From NCBI GenBank assembly GCA_022606135.1, contig JABYQN010000003.1:1240001-1304000 (forward strand): DNA of 64,000 bases, read 5' to 3'. Shown in pieces: positions 1 to 10,472 of the stretch; the stretch's first letter is position 1; each line of letters begins with the position of its first letter. Below the pieces are notes generated by a model that made no database searches, was not told the origin of the DNA, and was given only the letters and a program-made list of their open reading frames with translations. The translations under genes and the position numbers were made by a program. This DNA is from Fomes fomentarius. Taxonomy: Eukaryota > Basidiomycota > Agaricomycetes > Polyporales > Polyporaceae.

Positions 1-978
1 GGCAAGTAGCTTGCGCTCCCGAGCGACACGCTCTCGCCACTCCTGCCGATCCCGCTCCTGCGCCCGTCGTTGCTGCTCTAGATCGGCACGCATCTTCTGC
101 ATCTTCGCCGTCTCCTGCCGCCGCCGCTCCCTCTCCTGCCGCTTCCGCTCGGCGGCGACCATGTTCGACAGCGCCTCTGCCTCCTGCTCGATGGCCTCGC
201 GCTTCCGCCGCTCCTCGGCCGCGCGACGCAGCTCCTGCTCGAGGGCAGCCTTGCGTTCGGCCTCCTCTCGCGCAGCCTCGAGCAATTGCTGCTGTTTCTG
301 TTGCTTCAGCCGGGCCTGGCGGCCAGCCTCTTCGACTGCGGCCTGCTGTTCCTCCTGCTCTTTGCGCCGCTGGGCTTCGCGCCGCCGGAGCTCGGCTTCT
401 TCAGGTGTGGAAAGCGTTGCGGCGCGCCGTGGCGTCTGGGTGGCGGCGAGGCGGGAGGCGGCGACGGGGATACGGGAGGTTGCGCTGCGTGTGTGTGCGG
501 TGAAGGTGGAGGACTTGGGAGGGGTGCGGGGGGAAGAGGGCTGCACCACGCCCAGTTCGTCTGGGATTGCAGGGAGAGCGTGGTGGCGGGCGGAGGAGCG
601 TACCTGGTGAGAAATGATTATAACGTTGTCGGACAGCCCGGGCGGCGGGTGCGCGCTGGGACTCTCGGTGAGCGGGGAGGACATGACGGCGTAGCGGACG
701 TCGTCCCACTCTTGAATGCCGTGCGGGGCGTAGAATGAGTGGATGCGCTCGCTGGTCTTGCCGGACTTGTCTTTGGGCGGGGGAGGAGGAGGAGGAGGTG
801 CTGCAGGGTCTGCGCCGGGCTTGCGGAACATTTTCTCGCCAAAGTCGGGGGAGATGCCAATGCCTGGGACGCCGCCGCGAGTGCTGGAGCGAGTTGGAGG
901 TGGAGTTCGGTTTGTGCTGGTATTGAGAGGAAGAAAGAACTTGAAGTCGAGCTTGGAGCGCAGTTTCTTTGCCGACAT
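1..978 (-). CDS. Coiled-coil protein of unknown function (partial, C-terminus outside window)
   Basis: The frame is open from an ATG at 978 down to base 1, giving at least 326 codons with no stop, so the gene runs off the left edge. The N-terminal 130 or so residues look disordered, with a run of eight prolines near residue 65 and many Ser/Thr-Pro pairs. From about residue 200 to the edge the protein is almost entirely Glu, Arg, Lys, Gln and Ala in a long heptad-like pattern, as expected of an extended coiled coil. I do not recognise a family; a scaffold or cytoskeletal role is possible but not shown. The start is chosen because the sequence MSAKKLRSKLDFKFF begins the continuous frame and no in-frame ATG lies just upstream. 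An unrecognised intron in the low-complexity part cannot be excluded. Confidence 0.7.
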   Translation of the reverse strand, partial: MSAKKLRSKLDFKFFLPLNTSTNRTPPPTRSSTRGGVPGIGISPDFGEKMFRKPGADPAAPPPPPPPPKDKSGKTSERIHSFYAPHGIQEWDDVRYAVMSSPLTESPSAHPPPGLSDNVIIISHQVRSSARHHALPAIPDELGVVQPSSPRTPPKSSTFTAHTRSATSRIPVAASRLAATQTPRRAATLSTPEEAELRRREAQRRKEQEEQQAAVEEAGRQARLKQQKQQQLLEAAREEAERKAALEQELRRAAEERRKREAIEQEAEALSNMVAAERKRQERERRRQETAKMQKMRADLEQQRRAQERDRQEWRERVARERKLLA

Positions 979-1533
979 GATGTAAATTCTGAAGTTGCGC
1001 GGCGCACTGGCGGTCGGGTATGTACTGCGATACGAACGAGGATGATTGAGCGGAAATGGATGGGATTCGGGGTTGGGCAACTGAGGGGAAGAGGGAGAGG
1101 GAGAGAAAGATGGAGGGTTTATTGTGTGTAGGGATGGCTATCACCATCTGTTGTTGTACACCGTTGGGCAGTGCATTGTTGCCACCCGCGCAGTCTTGCT
1201 CTCTGTTTGCCACACAACCGGTCTACACACGCGTCCGGCTACACGCTCAACCTTCTATATCTATATCTTCGCGACCACGGCCTCGAGGGACCACGAGCGC
1301 AAGTGCTACTTACATACTACCCCAGCACAGGGCAGCCGCGGCCGTGTCGGGCGTGGTCGGGCGTGGATACTGTGACATACGCCACTTGCTGGCCTTCTAT
1401 CTGCTACAACATGTAGTATGAGTGTGATTACAGAGCCAAGCAACCGTCAATCCCTGCTTCTCATCTCACCCGGCTCCCGTAAGTCTACTCGTAACAGCCA
1501 AGGGCGGGGATAAGACATCCACGAACCTCAAGC
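979..1533. other. Intergenic region, 5' flank of the coiled-coil gene and 3' flank of TSR4
   Basis: This stretch separates the start of the leftmost gene from the stop codon of the Tsr4 gene; both genes are on the minus strand. It should hold the promoter of the former and the 3' UTR of the latter. An AT-rich TCTATATCTATATC stretch lies near 1255-1270. I see no further gene in it. Confidence 0.5.
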
Positions 1534-3282
1534 TCACTCATCCCACTGCACTAGCACGAATTCTTCCCGCCAGCTGGTCCCCGTCGCCGCGTCCGCGCTG
1601 CAATCCTTTTCACACGAGAAGATCATGCAAGTGCCCCATTCCATCCCCAGTCCCGATGCGTTCTGTCCCTTGAGCGCCTTGAGCACCTCGGCCCGCCGCT
1701 CTTCGTCGGTCTGCTTCTTTTCGGTGCCGTTCGGTTCGCTGCGAGAGGGCTTGAGCACGTTGATCAGGTTTGGCATCAGCTGGCACTCAAAGACCCGCCG
1801 CGACTTGCATTGTGGGCATGCCGGAAGTGACTCGGAAGCGTAACTCCGTTTCCGTGGCGGAGTCACCATGAAGTCTGCCTTTGTGACAGGCAGTGGGGGC
1901 GACGGTGGGACTGGGAAGAGCTTGTCGAAGATTTTGTCACTCGAGAAGGGAAGTGGCGTTCCTCCGAGCTCGTATCTGTCGCGTATCCGCGTCAGGCGGG
2001 TGTGACGAGAGTCAAGAGACAGTGGGACACGAGGGAGTGTGCGGCCCACTCACCTCAAGCATTGTTCGCCTTCGTACGAGACGCGCTTGCTGAACCGCTC
2101 GAAGGCGTAGTCGACGTCCATCGAGTTCTCATAGCCTTCCGTAGCCCAGCCGCTGCCGTCCTTGCCCTTCGATCCCTGGTCGTCATCGTCTATGTCTACG
2201 GTCGCTCCCGCGGGAAGCTTCAGCTTCGGTGGTGGAGGAAGATACTCGGAGATGGTGGAGAGGTAGAGGGGCGAGTATGCTGGCACGGTCTTCCACGGCG
2301 AATCGTCGAGAGAAGCGGCTTGCACCGCGGCTGCGAGTGCATCGACCTCGTCTGTTCCATCATCGCCCGAATCTTCGCCTTCGCCTCCGCTGGAAGTGCC
2401 ATCCGGGGATTCGCCCCACTCAACAGAATCTGTCGTCGAGGATTCGGGCTCCTCGGGAGCAGACTCGGGCTCAGAGCTGCCGAATATCTGCGTGCCCATC
2501 CCGAATGGATTCGGCGTGAACCCTGCACTGAGCTGAAGCGAAGGGTGAGGGCGGGACACAAGAAAGCAAGAGAGAGAGGACTTGCGAGAGGTATGTCGCG
2601 CACGGCAAATGGATTGACTTTGGGAGTAGCCTTTTTGGCAGCCTCAGCAGAGACCTTTGCCTGCTGCGCTTCGATGTCCTTGCGCTGAGCGAGCTTCTTT
2701 TCGAGCTTCTCTGCGTACTGTTTGTTGAAGCGCAGCTCCCGCCATGCTCGGATGCTGCGGAAGACACGATGAGGATGAAAGGCACGTCGCTCGCGCGTCC
2801 GGTACCAATCGGGTAGAAAGCAGGGAAAGGCAACGCACCTGCCTTGCTTGCGCTGGCAGGGAGTGTTGGCACACGCCCAGACGAAGAGAGCGCGGTCGTT
2901 GGGGCTATCTTGCATAGGACACCATATTTGGACGAGAAGCTCCATGGGTTGTGAGCAGTTGTTGCATGTGGCGTGTGCAAGGGGCGGCGGTGGGGCGGAA
3001 AGGAATGTCTGAGTAGGCACGATAGTAGGAGATGGTTGGGTGTAGGAACCAAGATGGATTACATGGAAAGGAAATCAATATACGGAAAGTACATGGATGA
3101 GCGAAGGGGCATCGTACAGGATGACCACCTAATCGCGATACAGAGGGGTCTGCGAGGTCTGCTGTATCGTGAATGGAGCCGTCTGGGATGCCCAGCTGGA
3201 CGGGGGTGAGAAGGTCATGGTCGAGATCGTCGTCGTCGTCGTCGTCGTCTGACCAAGTGTCTTCGATGTGAGCGGGTGGCAT
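1534..3282 (-). CDS. TSR4: Tsr4/PDCD2-type ribosome biogenesis factor
   Basis: Five exons fit without a phase break: 3282-3118, 3008-2839, 2754-2604, 2532-2054 and 1975-1534, giving 468 residues. The N-terminus has an eight-Asp run, then LLTPVQLGIPDGSI and SRLGGHP, the usual opening of the family. A Cys-rich segment follows (CNNC, LLVQIWCPM, LFVWACANTPCQ). The C-terminal PDCD2_C domain runs from about residue 320 and shows KRVSYEGEQCLRYELGG, CPQCKSRRVFECQLMP, LGMEWGT, then CEKDC and EEFVLVQW just before the stop. In yeast, Tsr4 is a dedicated chaperone of Rps2 (uS5) needed for 40S maturation and 20S pre-rRNA processing; that role is assumed by homology. The middle is acidic and Ser/Glu-rich and probably disordered. 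A longer upstream open frame exists, but the acidic start at 3282 matches the family better. Confidence 0.9.
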
Positions 3283-4090
3283 GGCTTGGATGCCGGGGAC
3301 GAGTGAATGGCACTGTGGAGAAGATGTGAGATTGGAAAAGGAATGAGGATGGAGGAGAGAGAGGGTCAGAAAAGCATGAATGGTAAATTTGTAAGAGATC
3401 GTCAAGGACTGTTGCGGCAGAGAAGCTCTTTGGCAACGTTTCAGACTCGTCATCTAAAGAATCATCTTGGAAGAGGGGACGAAGAGCGAGAGACTTACGA
3501 TGAGGGTTGGGTTGAGAGCAGCTTCAGGCCACTCGCTCGAAAATTGAGTGGGGGTATCAACTAAGCGCCCGTTGCGAGGGCTGGCGGGCCGGAGAGCCGA
3601 GGTGTACAGTGAGGAGTGGGCAGTGCTCGGCCGGTGTACGGTGTACGTAGTGTAGTAGGTACTTAGGCTAGTAGGCTAGTAGGCGTCGGCTGGGGTGGCG
3701 TCGGAGTGCTTAGAGGCAAGGACCGTGTCCGGTAACGTACTTGTGTGGTCATAGCGAGAGAGCAAGCGGACTCGGCGCCGCCTGGTTGATCTCAGGCAAA
3801 TCTGGCTACTGCTCAGTTCGTCGGCCACAGTGCTCTCCCCGCGTCTCTCTCGCTATCGACGGTCGCATTGCTAGCACAAGTACTCGCAGCGTGGGCTATC
3901 GAGACGGTCGCTGGCAGGCAACACGCGCGCAGTGTATTCGTCGCCGGTCGTCTATCGCACACATCTCGAGCAGGGATCTTGCCGGGCGAAGAAGAGGCCG
4001 ACTGTCAAATCGCCCGTGCTCTCTTATAGTACACTACTTATCCTCTTCCTCTGCCTCTCCCGCGCCTCTTTCGCTCCCTCGTCCCCGACC
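3283..4090. promoter_or_regulatory. Divergent promoter region between TSR4 and the Zn2Cys6 gene
   Basis: The two flanking genes point away from each other, so this 0.8-kb stretch should carry both promoters and 5' UTRs. A short imperfect repeat of AGGCTAGT occurs near 3665-3685 and a TATAGTA box-like site near 4025, about 65 bp upstream of the downstream ATG. Nothing else is recognisable. The regulatory roles are inferred from position only. Confidence 0.45.
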
Positions 4091-7000
4091 ATGTCCTCCC
4101 AAGACCTCCTCCTCTCCCCCCAAGACCTCTCTCCAAAAGACCCAAACACAGGCGAGAAGAAGCGCAAGCGCGGCGCTACTCGTCTCTCTTGCGCTGAATG
4201 CCGCAGGTACCGTCTTTCTCCCCCGATTGCCCCTCCGTTTCCCCCATCCTCAATCCCGTCCCCTCCCTTCTCCAGATTGAAGCTGCGTTGTGATCGCGCT
4301 ATCCCCTGCGGCTCTTGTGTTAAGCGAGGTTGCGCTGCAATCTGCCCTGACGGTCTGTTTCACCCCCCTTTCCCTTTCCCTTTACTCCGTTCCTGATCGG
4401 GGCTCCACATACAGGCTCCCTCACCACCGGCAAGGGCAATCGGTATGTACCTACCCCTCCGCCAGCTCCCCCTCTTACTTCATTCTCACTTAGCGCACCC
4501 AGATTCGTCCTTGCTTCGACACAGGACCTACACGAGAAGATCAACCAACTCTCCACTCGTGTTCGCGAGCTTGAAGATGCCCTCCGCGCTTCACATTTAC
4601 AGCACTCCCTCGACCCTCATCCTCTCTTGTCAGACGACCTCCTTCGCATAAAGGCTCCCATTCAGCGCGAAAATCTCATCAACACCGCCTCCCCCAATGG
4701 CGACAACAAGGAGCCAGGTGCAGACGTCGTCGACTCGTTCGGCTCCTTGGCCATCAGCGACACTGGTCGTACAAATTACTTCGGTCAAGCAACCAGTTCT
4801 TGGGCACGTCCTCTATCCTCTTCATCTCTCTTCACCCCTCTCACTCCTTGTCCATCTAATCTAGTATTTTTTGACGGTGCGTCACTCTACTCTCGCACTC
4901 CTTTCATCGTCCCTCACAACTTCTGCCAGAATGAGGAGAACAAGGACGACGACCGCGACCAACGCTTGACCAATCTCCGCAAGCTTCTCTCTCCAGAAGT
5001 TCTCTCCCTTAGCGGCCTCTTCCCTATCGCCCCCAGTCTCCCCTCACTATAGACGCTGAGACAATGCGGATAGAGCGGCTACGCAGTCTTTTCTGGTATC
5101 TCCCTCCTGTTGACGAGGCAACCGAGCTCCGCCACATCTACTACCAGCATGCTGCCTGGATGTGCGTTCGTCTAATCACTTCCCTTGCCTTCCACATCTG
5201 ACACCTTTCGAGCAGGTACAATCCAGTCTCACCTTCCCAGCTCAACGAATCTGCATTTAGCCAGTTCTATAACCCCAATGCTACCCCGCAGATGGATGAT
5301 CCGCTCATGTCGCATCAGCTGGCGCTCATGTTCATGGTCCTCGCCATCGGTAGTCTCATGGATATCACTCGCCCAGCTTACAATATTGAAGCAGAAAAGT
5401 ATCATCAACTCGCCCGCGCCGCTCTCTTCCAGAGTCCAATCTTTGAAGAGCCCACCCTCGCTGCGGTACAGACTCTGGTAAGCATCCGATCGTCCGGGAC
5501 GCGAGCAGTGCATTTGCCCACAGTTTACGACATGACAGTATCTGATGGCCTTCTACCTCTTTCTGAGCGAGCGTCATGGCAGTGGCGTCGGATCGAGGTG
5601 GGCATTCATGGGTCTTGCCGTCAAGCTTGGCGTTAGTGTGAGTATTCTATCCGCTTGTCATCTTTTCCGTGGCAGCATCTGACCGACGTCGACCCGTATC
5701 CAGATGGGCCTTCGTGAGTTCCCTCATCCCTGACGCTTGTCTTCCCCTGGTCATCATCTTGACAATTTGCCAGATCGTGACGCTGGGAGATGGAAAGTGG
5801 ATGAAGCTGAGATTCAAAGACGCCGGGAGAGTTTCTGGGAGCTCTACTCGTACGATCTTTTGCAGGTAAGTAATTTCTGTCGTGCTACTTAGCGCGTGGC
5901 CTCAACACTGCTCTACAGTCATTTACCCTCGGACGCCCGCCATCGTTCACTTTGGTACACATCGACTGCAAGAAGCCGTACACAGAAGATCCCAACAACG
6001 AAGAGACATGTAGGTATCGCATCAGACCACGGCCGCGCATGTCACTCACATCTGTTCGCAGTCCATTGGTGGAAGCACAGATTCACCTCAGAATGCATGA
6101 ATCTAGTATACGACCAGGCCTTTGGTGCCAAGACCCCGACGTACAGCACGGTCCTACAACTTGACCGCAAGTTACGGGGCTTCACTGTTCCAGCGTCCTT
6201 GCAGATCGCTGGGTTCGGCAACTCCGAATCCCGGGTCGGGAACTACTACGAGAGTGTACCCCTGATTCTCCAGCGCCATGTGGTCCTTGCCGTCAGAGAG
6301 TCGAGTCAGTGGCGGTGCTTCTAGGATCTTGACCGACGAGTGCTGATTAACCCCACATCGGTAGATCTCTTGTACATGCATCGTGGTTTCTTCGCCAGGG
6401 CAATCAGCGACCATCCCAAAGATCCACTAGGAAGTCCTTACGGCGGTTCCTTCATAGCGGCGTATAGGAGCGCCGGCTCTCTCGTTGCCCTTGTGCGCAA
6501 CATCCATTCGCAGCTCAAGGAGCTAACGGAACGTATGTGGTTCCTGTGGACGCATCTCTTCTCATGCTCGGTGGGTACAGCATCTTCTCTACTGTATGAA
6601 CACCAATTTACCACTTGGATCTCAGATTATCTTGGGATCTATCGTCACTCGGTGTCCGTCGATGAGTCTGGCACCGTCGGCTCTCGTGCAGCTCGACTCT
6701 GCCTGTGATTTGTTTTTAAAGACCGCCAAGTTCTTCCACGCCGAGAAAGTCCTTGTACGTCCTCCGATCCATCGGACAACTTCATCAGTAGACTGACATA
6801 CAGGCGACAGGCGATCATGCTCAGGTTACGCGAGAAGGCCCACATGAGCCTGTCCGCGTACCGGAATACACCGCCTTCAAGGGCGAACACAATTTCCGAG
6901 CCGTCAACACCGGCAGATGACAACGATGAGCTCAGCACACTGGGTGGTCGGACACGTCTGGTCGAGCAGAAGGAGAAGTCAATGTCTCCGCAGCTCACAG

Positions 7001-7551
7001 AACGCTCGCCAATATCGCAGAACCCGGTCGTGCCCCTGCCACTCAAACAGCCAGAAGAGCAGCAGGTGCATCCGTACGTCCTCCAGTATCTGCGCACGTT
7101 TGTCCCCTCACCGACGAACGGTGCTTCGTCGATGGGTGCCGGCCCAAGTCAAGGCGGCTCCTCACAACAGTCCCTACCGATGCAGAACGGCACACAGGTG
7201 TCGCCGACGCATTATCAGCCACAGCATTCGCAGAGCATGCACGGATTGCAGTCGATATCCACCGGATTTGGCGGCCCTGGACCCGAGGCATACCAGCAGC
7301 AAGTACATCAACAGCCACAACAGTTGCCAGGACTGCAGATGGAAGGCCTGAACCCGATGTTCCCGCAGTACTTCCCTGTGTTCGATTACGGGCACGTTGC
7401 CTCCGGCGGCGGCAGCAGCAGCAGCGGGGATATGTATGCGACATCACCAATGTCTTTGGATGGTGACTATGGGAGTGCGGGCAGGTCGTACTCGCCTGAG
7501 AACACCATGCAGACGGCATGGCAGGACTTTGTGGCGCAAATGGGCATGTGA
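4091..7551 (+). CDS. Zn(II)2Cys6 fungal-specific transcription factor
   Basis: The first exon (4091-4206) ends in GATRLSCAECRR. The next (4276-4352) supplies LKLRCDRAIPCGSC and ends after CAAIC, together making a C-x2-C-x6-C-x5-C-x2-C-x8-C binuclear zinc cluster. A small exon (4415-4442) and a leucine-heptad dimerisation stretch (KINQLSTRVRELEDAL, near 4530) follow. The middle exons encode a Fungal_trans (PF04082-type) domain, recognisable from LMFMVLAIGSLMD, YHQLARAALF, FWELYSYDLLQSFTLGRPPS and RKLRGFTVP. The C-terminus is Ser/Pro/Gln-rich, as in activation regions, and ends at 7551. At least ten short introns are needed; the acceptor at 6369-6370 (a CTGATTAA branch site just upstream) is clear, but the boundary near 4800-5052 is unresolved. 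Such proteins bind CGG-type half sites in the nucleus. The target pathway cannot be read from the neighbours. Confidence 0.85.
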
Positions 7552-7994
7552 GCCTCTAGCTCGAAGTGACCGATACTTGTTTTGTGGGCAGTGTATGATG
7601 GCAGTGTATGTTTGTATCCAGTCGAGTTTTCGCTTTGTTTGTTGTTTGTGTGACTGTTTGGGACTTCCTCGCGATGATAAGTATATGTACTGTACATAAC
7701 ACCGTAGTGCAATAGACGATCCGTACAGATATGTTCTCAGGGCCTGTAAGTATGGTTGGACTGGTACTCAATTGCCGAGTGTCTAAGGTAGACATAATGC
7801 CGCGACATCTGGTGTCAACGAGTGGTTAAAAAGCGCAGGGTGCATGCGCAGTTGCGGGCGGAGGCGCGGGAGAGAACAAGCGCTGGGCGTTGTGCCGCTG
7901 CCGGAGTGCGCCTACCACCGCCTCCTTCTTTCCACTGTACGCGTCGCCCGACACCTCTCATCTCCTCTAGCCTCGCACACCTCTTGTCGCCGCT
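7552..7994. other. Intergenic region between the transcription factor and SNX41
   Basis: This 443-bp gap holds the 3' UTR of the upstream gene and the promoter of the downstream one, both on the plus strand. A run of pyrimidines just before 7995 is typical of fungal 5' leaders. No other feature is visible. Confidence 0.4.
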
Positions 7995-10168
7995 ATGGAA
8001 GCATTTGAAGACGAGAACCCGTTCGAGAGCGAGCCAGAGCGTCTCCAATCCCAGTCTGATAGCTCCTCTTCACGCGTCGATGTCTCGGGCATATCCTCCC
8101 CTGAAGTCGGTGCACATTCCGCGCGACTGGCGTCCCCGCCCATTTCGCCGTCTAGGAGGAACACCTTCCCGTCCCCTGGTTCCCATAGACAGCCACAAGC
8201 GTACAAGAACGAGTTCTGTTGCGGGAGAGACCATTGGCTGCATTCTGGGGAGGATGCCGAGATTTTGGTGCGTTCTAGGTGCAGAATTCATGTTCGCTCT
8301 GAATTACTGTGCTCATAGACCCGTTTGGCGCTGCTGTAGATCACGGACGCGTTGAAGACGTCGGCGAACTCGTCTTCACCATATATCACATACGTCATAC
8401 GAGCGGGGGTGAGCATCCAGTCTTCCAGCATCTGCACTCGTCTCTCACTGATGATTGACCATGTCATCTAGACTGCGGAGGCGCATCATAGGTACTCCGA
8501 GTTTGAGTCGCTGCGCAACAACCTCGTCAAACTCTACCCAACGCTCATTATACCCCCAATACCCTCCAAGCAGACGATCGGTGACTATGCGGTGAAGCAG
8601 GCGAAGGCGAAGGAGGACGCGGCGATGATCGCGAGGCGCAAGCGAATGTTGCAGACATTCTTGAATCGCGTCGCGCGCCACCCTATCTTGTCCAACGAGC
8701 ATGTCTTCCATCGTTTCTTGGATGGCGAGGTGTCGTGGGTGAGCAGTGTCTCTCTCGTTTGGGTTCAGCGTTGATGTCTGGTATGCCTCAGACCGAGGTG
8801 TTGAATTCCCCCCAATATCCTTGTTGCCGAAGAACATACTCAAGGCGCCGTCACATAATCCGACCGACCAGGATGCCTCACCCGCGTATGCTGCGCTGCC
8901 TAATCCTTCTGCTGCTCATCCCCTGCGGAGACCCGATCAGAGATTCTTGGACTCGGAGGTGTTCACCAACAAGTTCGCGGCTCACCTCAGTGGACCAATG
9001 GAGAAGGTGACGAGGAGGACGATCAAGCGGTGGTCAGGTCAGTGACACTTTTCCAGTTGACAATGTGTTCACTGACATGATCGCGCTACAGAGCTTGCAC
9101 AGGATCATGCGGAGCTCGGGGCGACACTTAATGGTTTCAGTCTGAACGAGACTGGTGACCTCTCCACCGCCATCGAGAAGACTGGGCAAGCTGCCGATGC
9201 TACCTATATGTCAACCACTCAGTTGGCAAGTATCGAACGATGCGTCTATAGACTGTGAGGAGGTGCTCATTCCTGACCTTGCTAGCTTCAAGATTTTGAG
9301 CAGAACTGGGCAGAGCCACTCCACGAGTACTCTCAGTTCGCCTCGATCATCAAGAAACTGCTTCAGTACCGGCATCAGAAGCACGTTCAGTATGAGATGA
9401 CACAAGAAGCACTGGAGGCAAAGCGGGAGCAGCTGGAAGATCTGGACAAGGCCGAACGAGAGGCACGCAGACTGGAGGAGGCGTTGAGCTATGGTCGATC
9501 AAGTACTCTGAGAACCTCTCTTTCACCGGAAGCGGAAGGCAGTTCAGAGCAACCTGGAGACGAGAACGAGGCCCGTCGACAGGAGGAGGAGTCGCAGTCG
9601 GCCTATCTTCCTCCTCACCCTGGACCGAACCCGGTGAAGCGGAGAGCGCCAGGAATGGGCCTGCTGAGTGCGCTCAGTTACACGCTGCATGGGATGATGG
9701 ACGTGGACCCGGAGACTGCACGTCGGAATTCGATTACAAAGACACGGGAGACGATATCTCAGGTAAGCACACGCTTCTATTTGGAACTGTATCTCGTGTT
9801 TATCGAGGTTTGTGTAGTTGGAGGACGCGCTGCATCTGGCGGCGCAAGACCTGAAGTACTCGAGCTCAACGATTCAGGCAGACTTGGATCGATTCCAACG
9901 CCAGAAGGTTGCTGACTTGCGCGAAATGGCTATCAGCATGGCGAAAAGCCATCGAGACTGGTGCCAGCAGGTGAGCGTGTTCCTGGGTCTATCGTTGTAC
10001 GTGCTCACGATGGCGGCGTTGCAGAACTTGCAAGCTTGGGAAGAAGCAAAGGTGGAAATTGCGAAAATACAAGATCACCCGAACCGGCTGCCGGACGAGA
10101 CGACGAACGGAGGAAGAGGAGGAGTGGCTGGGAGGAGGGACTCGATGGCTACGATCAACGGGCAATGA
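7995..10168 (+). CDS. SNX41: Sorting nexin 41 (PX-BAR), with a suspected one-base frameshift
   Basis: Eight exons fit: 7995-8267, 8340-8408, 8472-8738, 8792-9037, 9092-9225, 9286-9762, 9818-9970 and 10025-10168. A PX domain spans about residues 75-205 (NEFCCGRDHWLHSGED, then HRYSEFESLRNNLVKLYP, IIPPIPSKQTIGDYA, RRKRMLQTFLNRVARHP). The C-terminal half is helical, acidic and coiled-coil rich, as expected of the Snx41/Atg20 BAR-like region. In fungi this protein binds PI3P on endosomes, recycles SNAREs with Snx4 and takes part in selective autophagy. All phases agree except in exon 4: the exon lengths sum to 1763, one base short of a multiple of three, and the shift maps to a run of six C at 8808-8813. 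One more C would restore the family-like reading. The intron 9226-9285 starts with GC instead of GT. Confidence 0.88.
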
Positions 10169-10472
10169 GGGACGGCATAGTTTGGTTCTGAGACGGTGCT
10201 TGTTCTGCGTTCTGTCCTTGTACATTTACTCGTGCAGGCTGGTGTACGGTAGCACATGTGAATATTAGTGGTGATGGTCTAAGACGGGAGGTGGGAGAAA
10301 TGGGGAAGGGCGGCCCGTGCGCTTGGGATGAGAGCGCGGGGAGAGAAGGAGGAATGGGTGAGAGCGCTGCTGAGGACGTTCCTGATGCACACATCCTCTC
10401 TAGTTCTAATACCACTCCGTCCCCCAACGTCTTCTGCTGCATGTTAGCTCGCCGCCGCTGGGTCTGATCGCC
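10169..10472. other. Intergenic region between SNX41 and the CUE/CCCH/Smr gene
   Basis: This 304-bp spacer lies between two co-oriented genes. It holds a 3' UTR and a promoter with a pyrimidine-rich leader (10395-10470). No other gene or repeat is evident. Confidence 0.4.

Noticed and set aside
11..610. Arg/Ser/Cys-rich plus-strand frame at the left edge
   Set aside because: It is the complement of the Glu/Arg/Ala coiled-coil gene on the minus strand and has the biased composition expected of a shadow frame.
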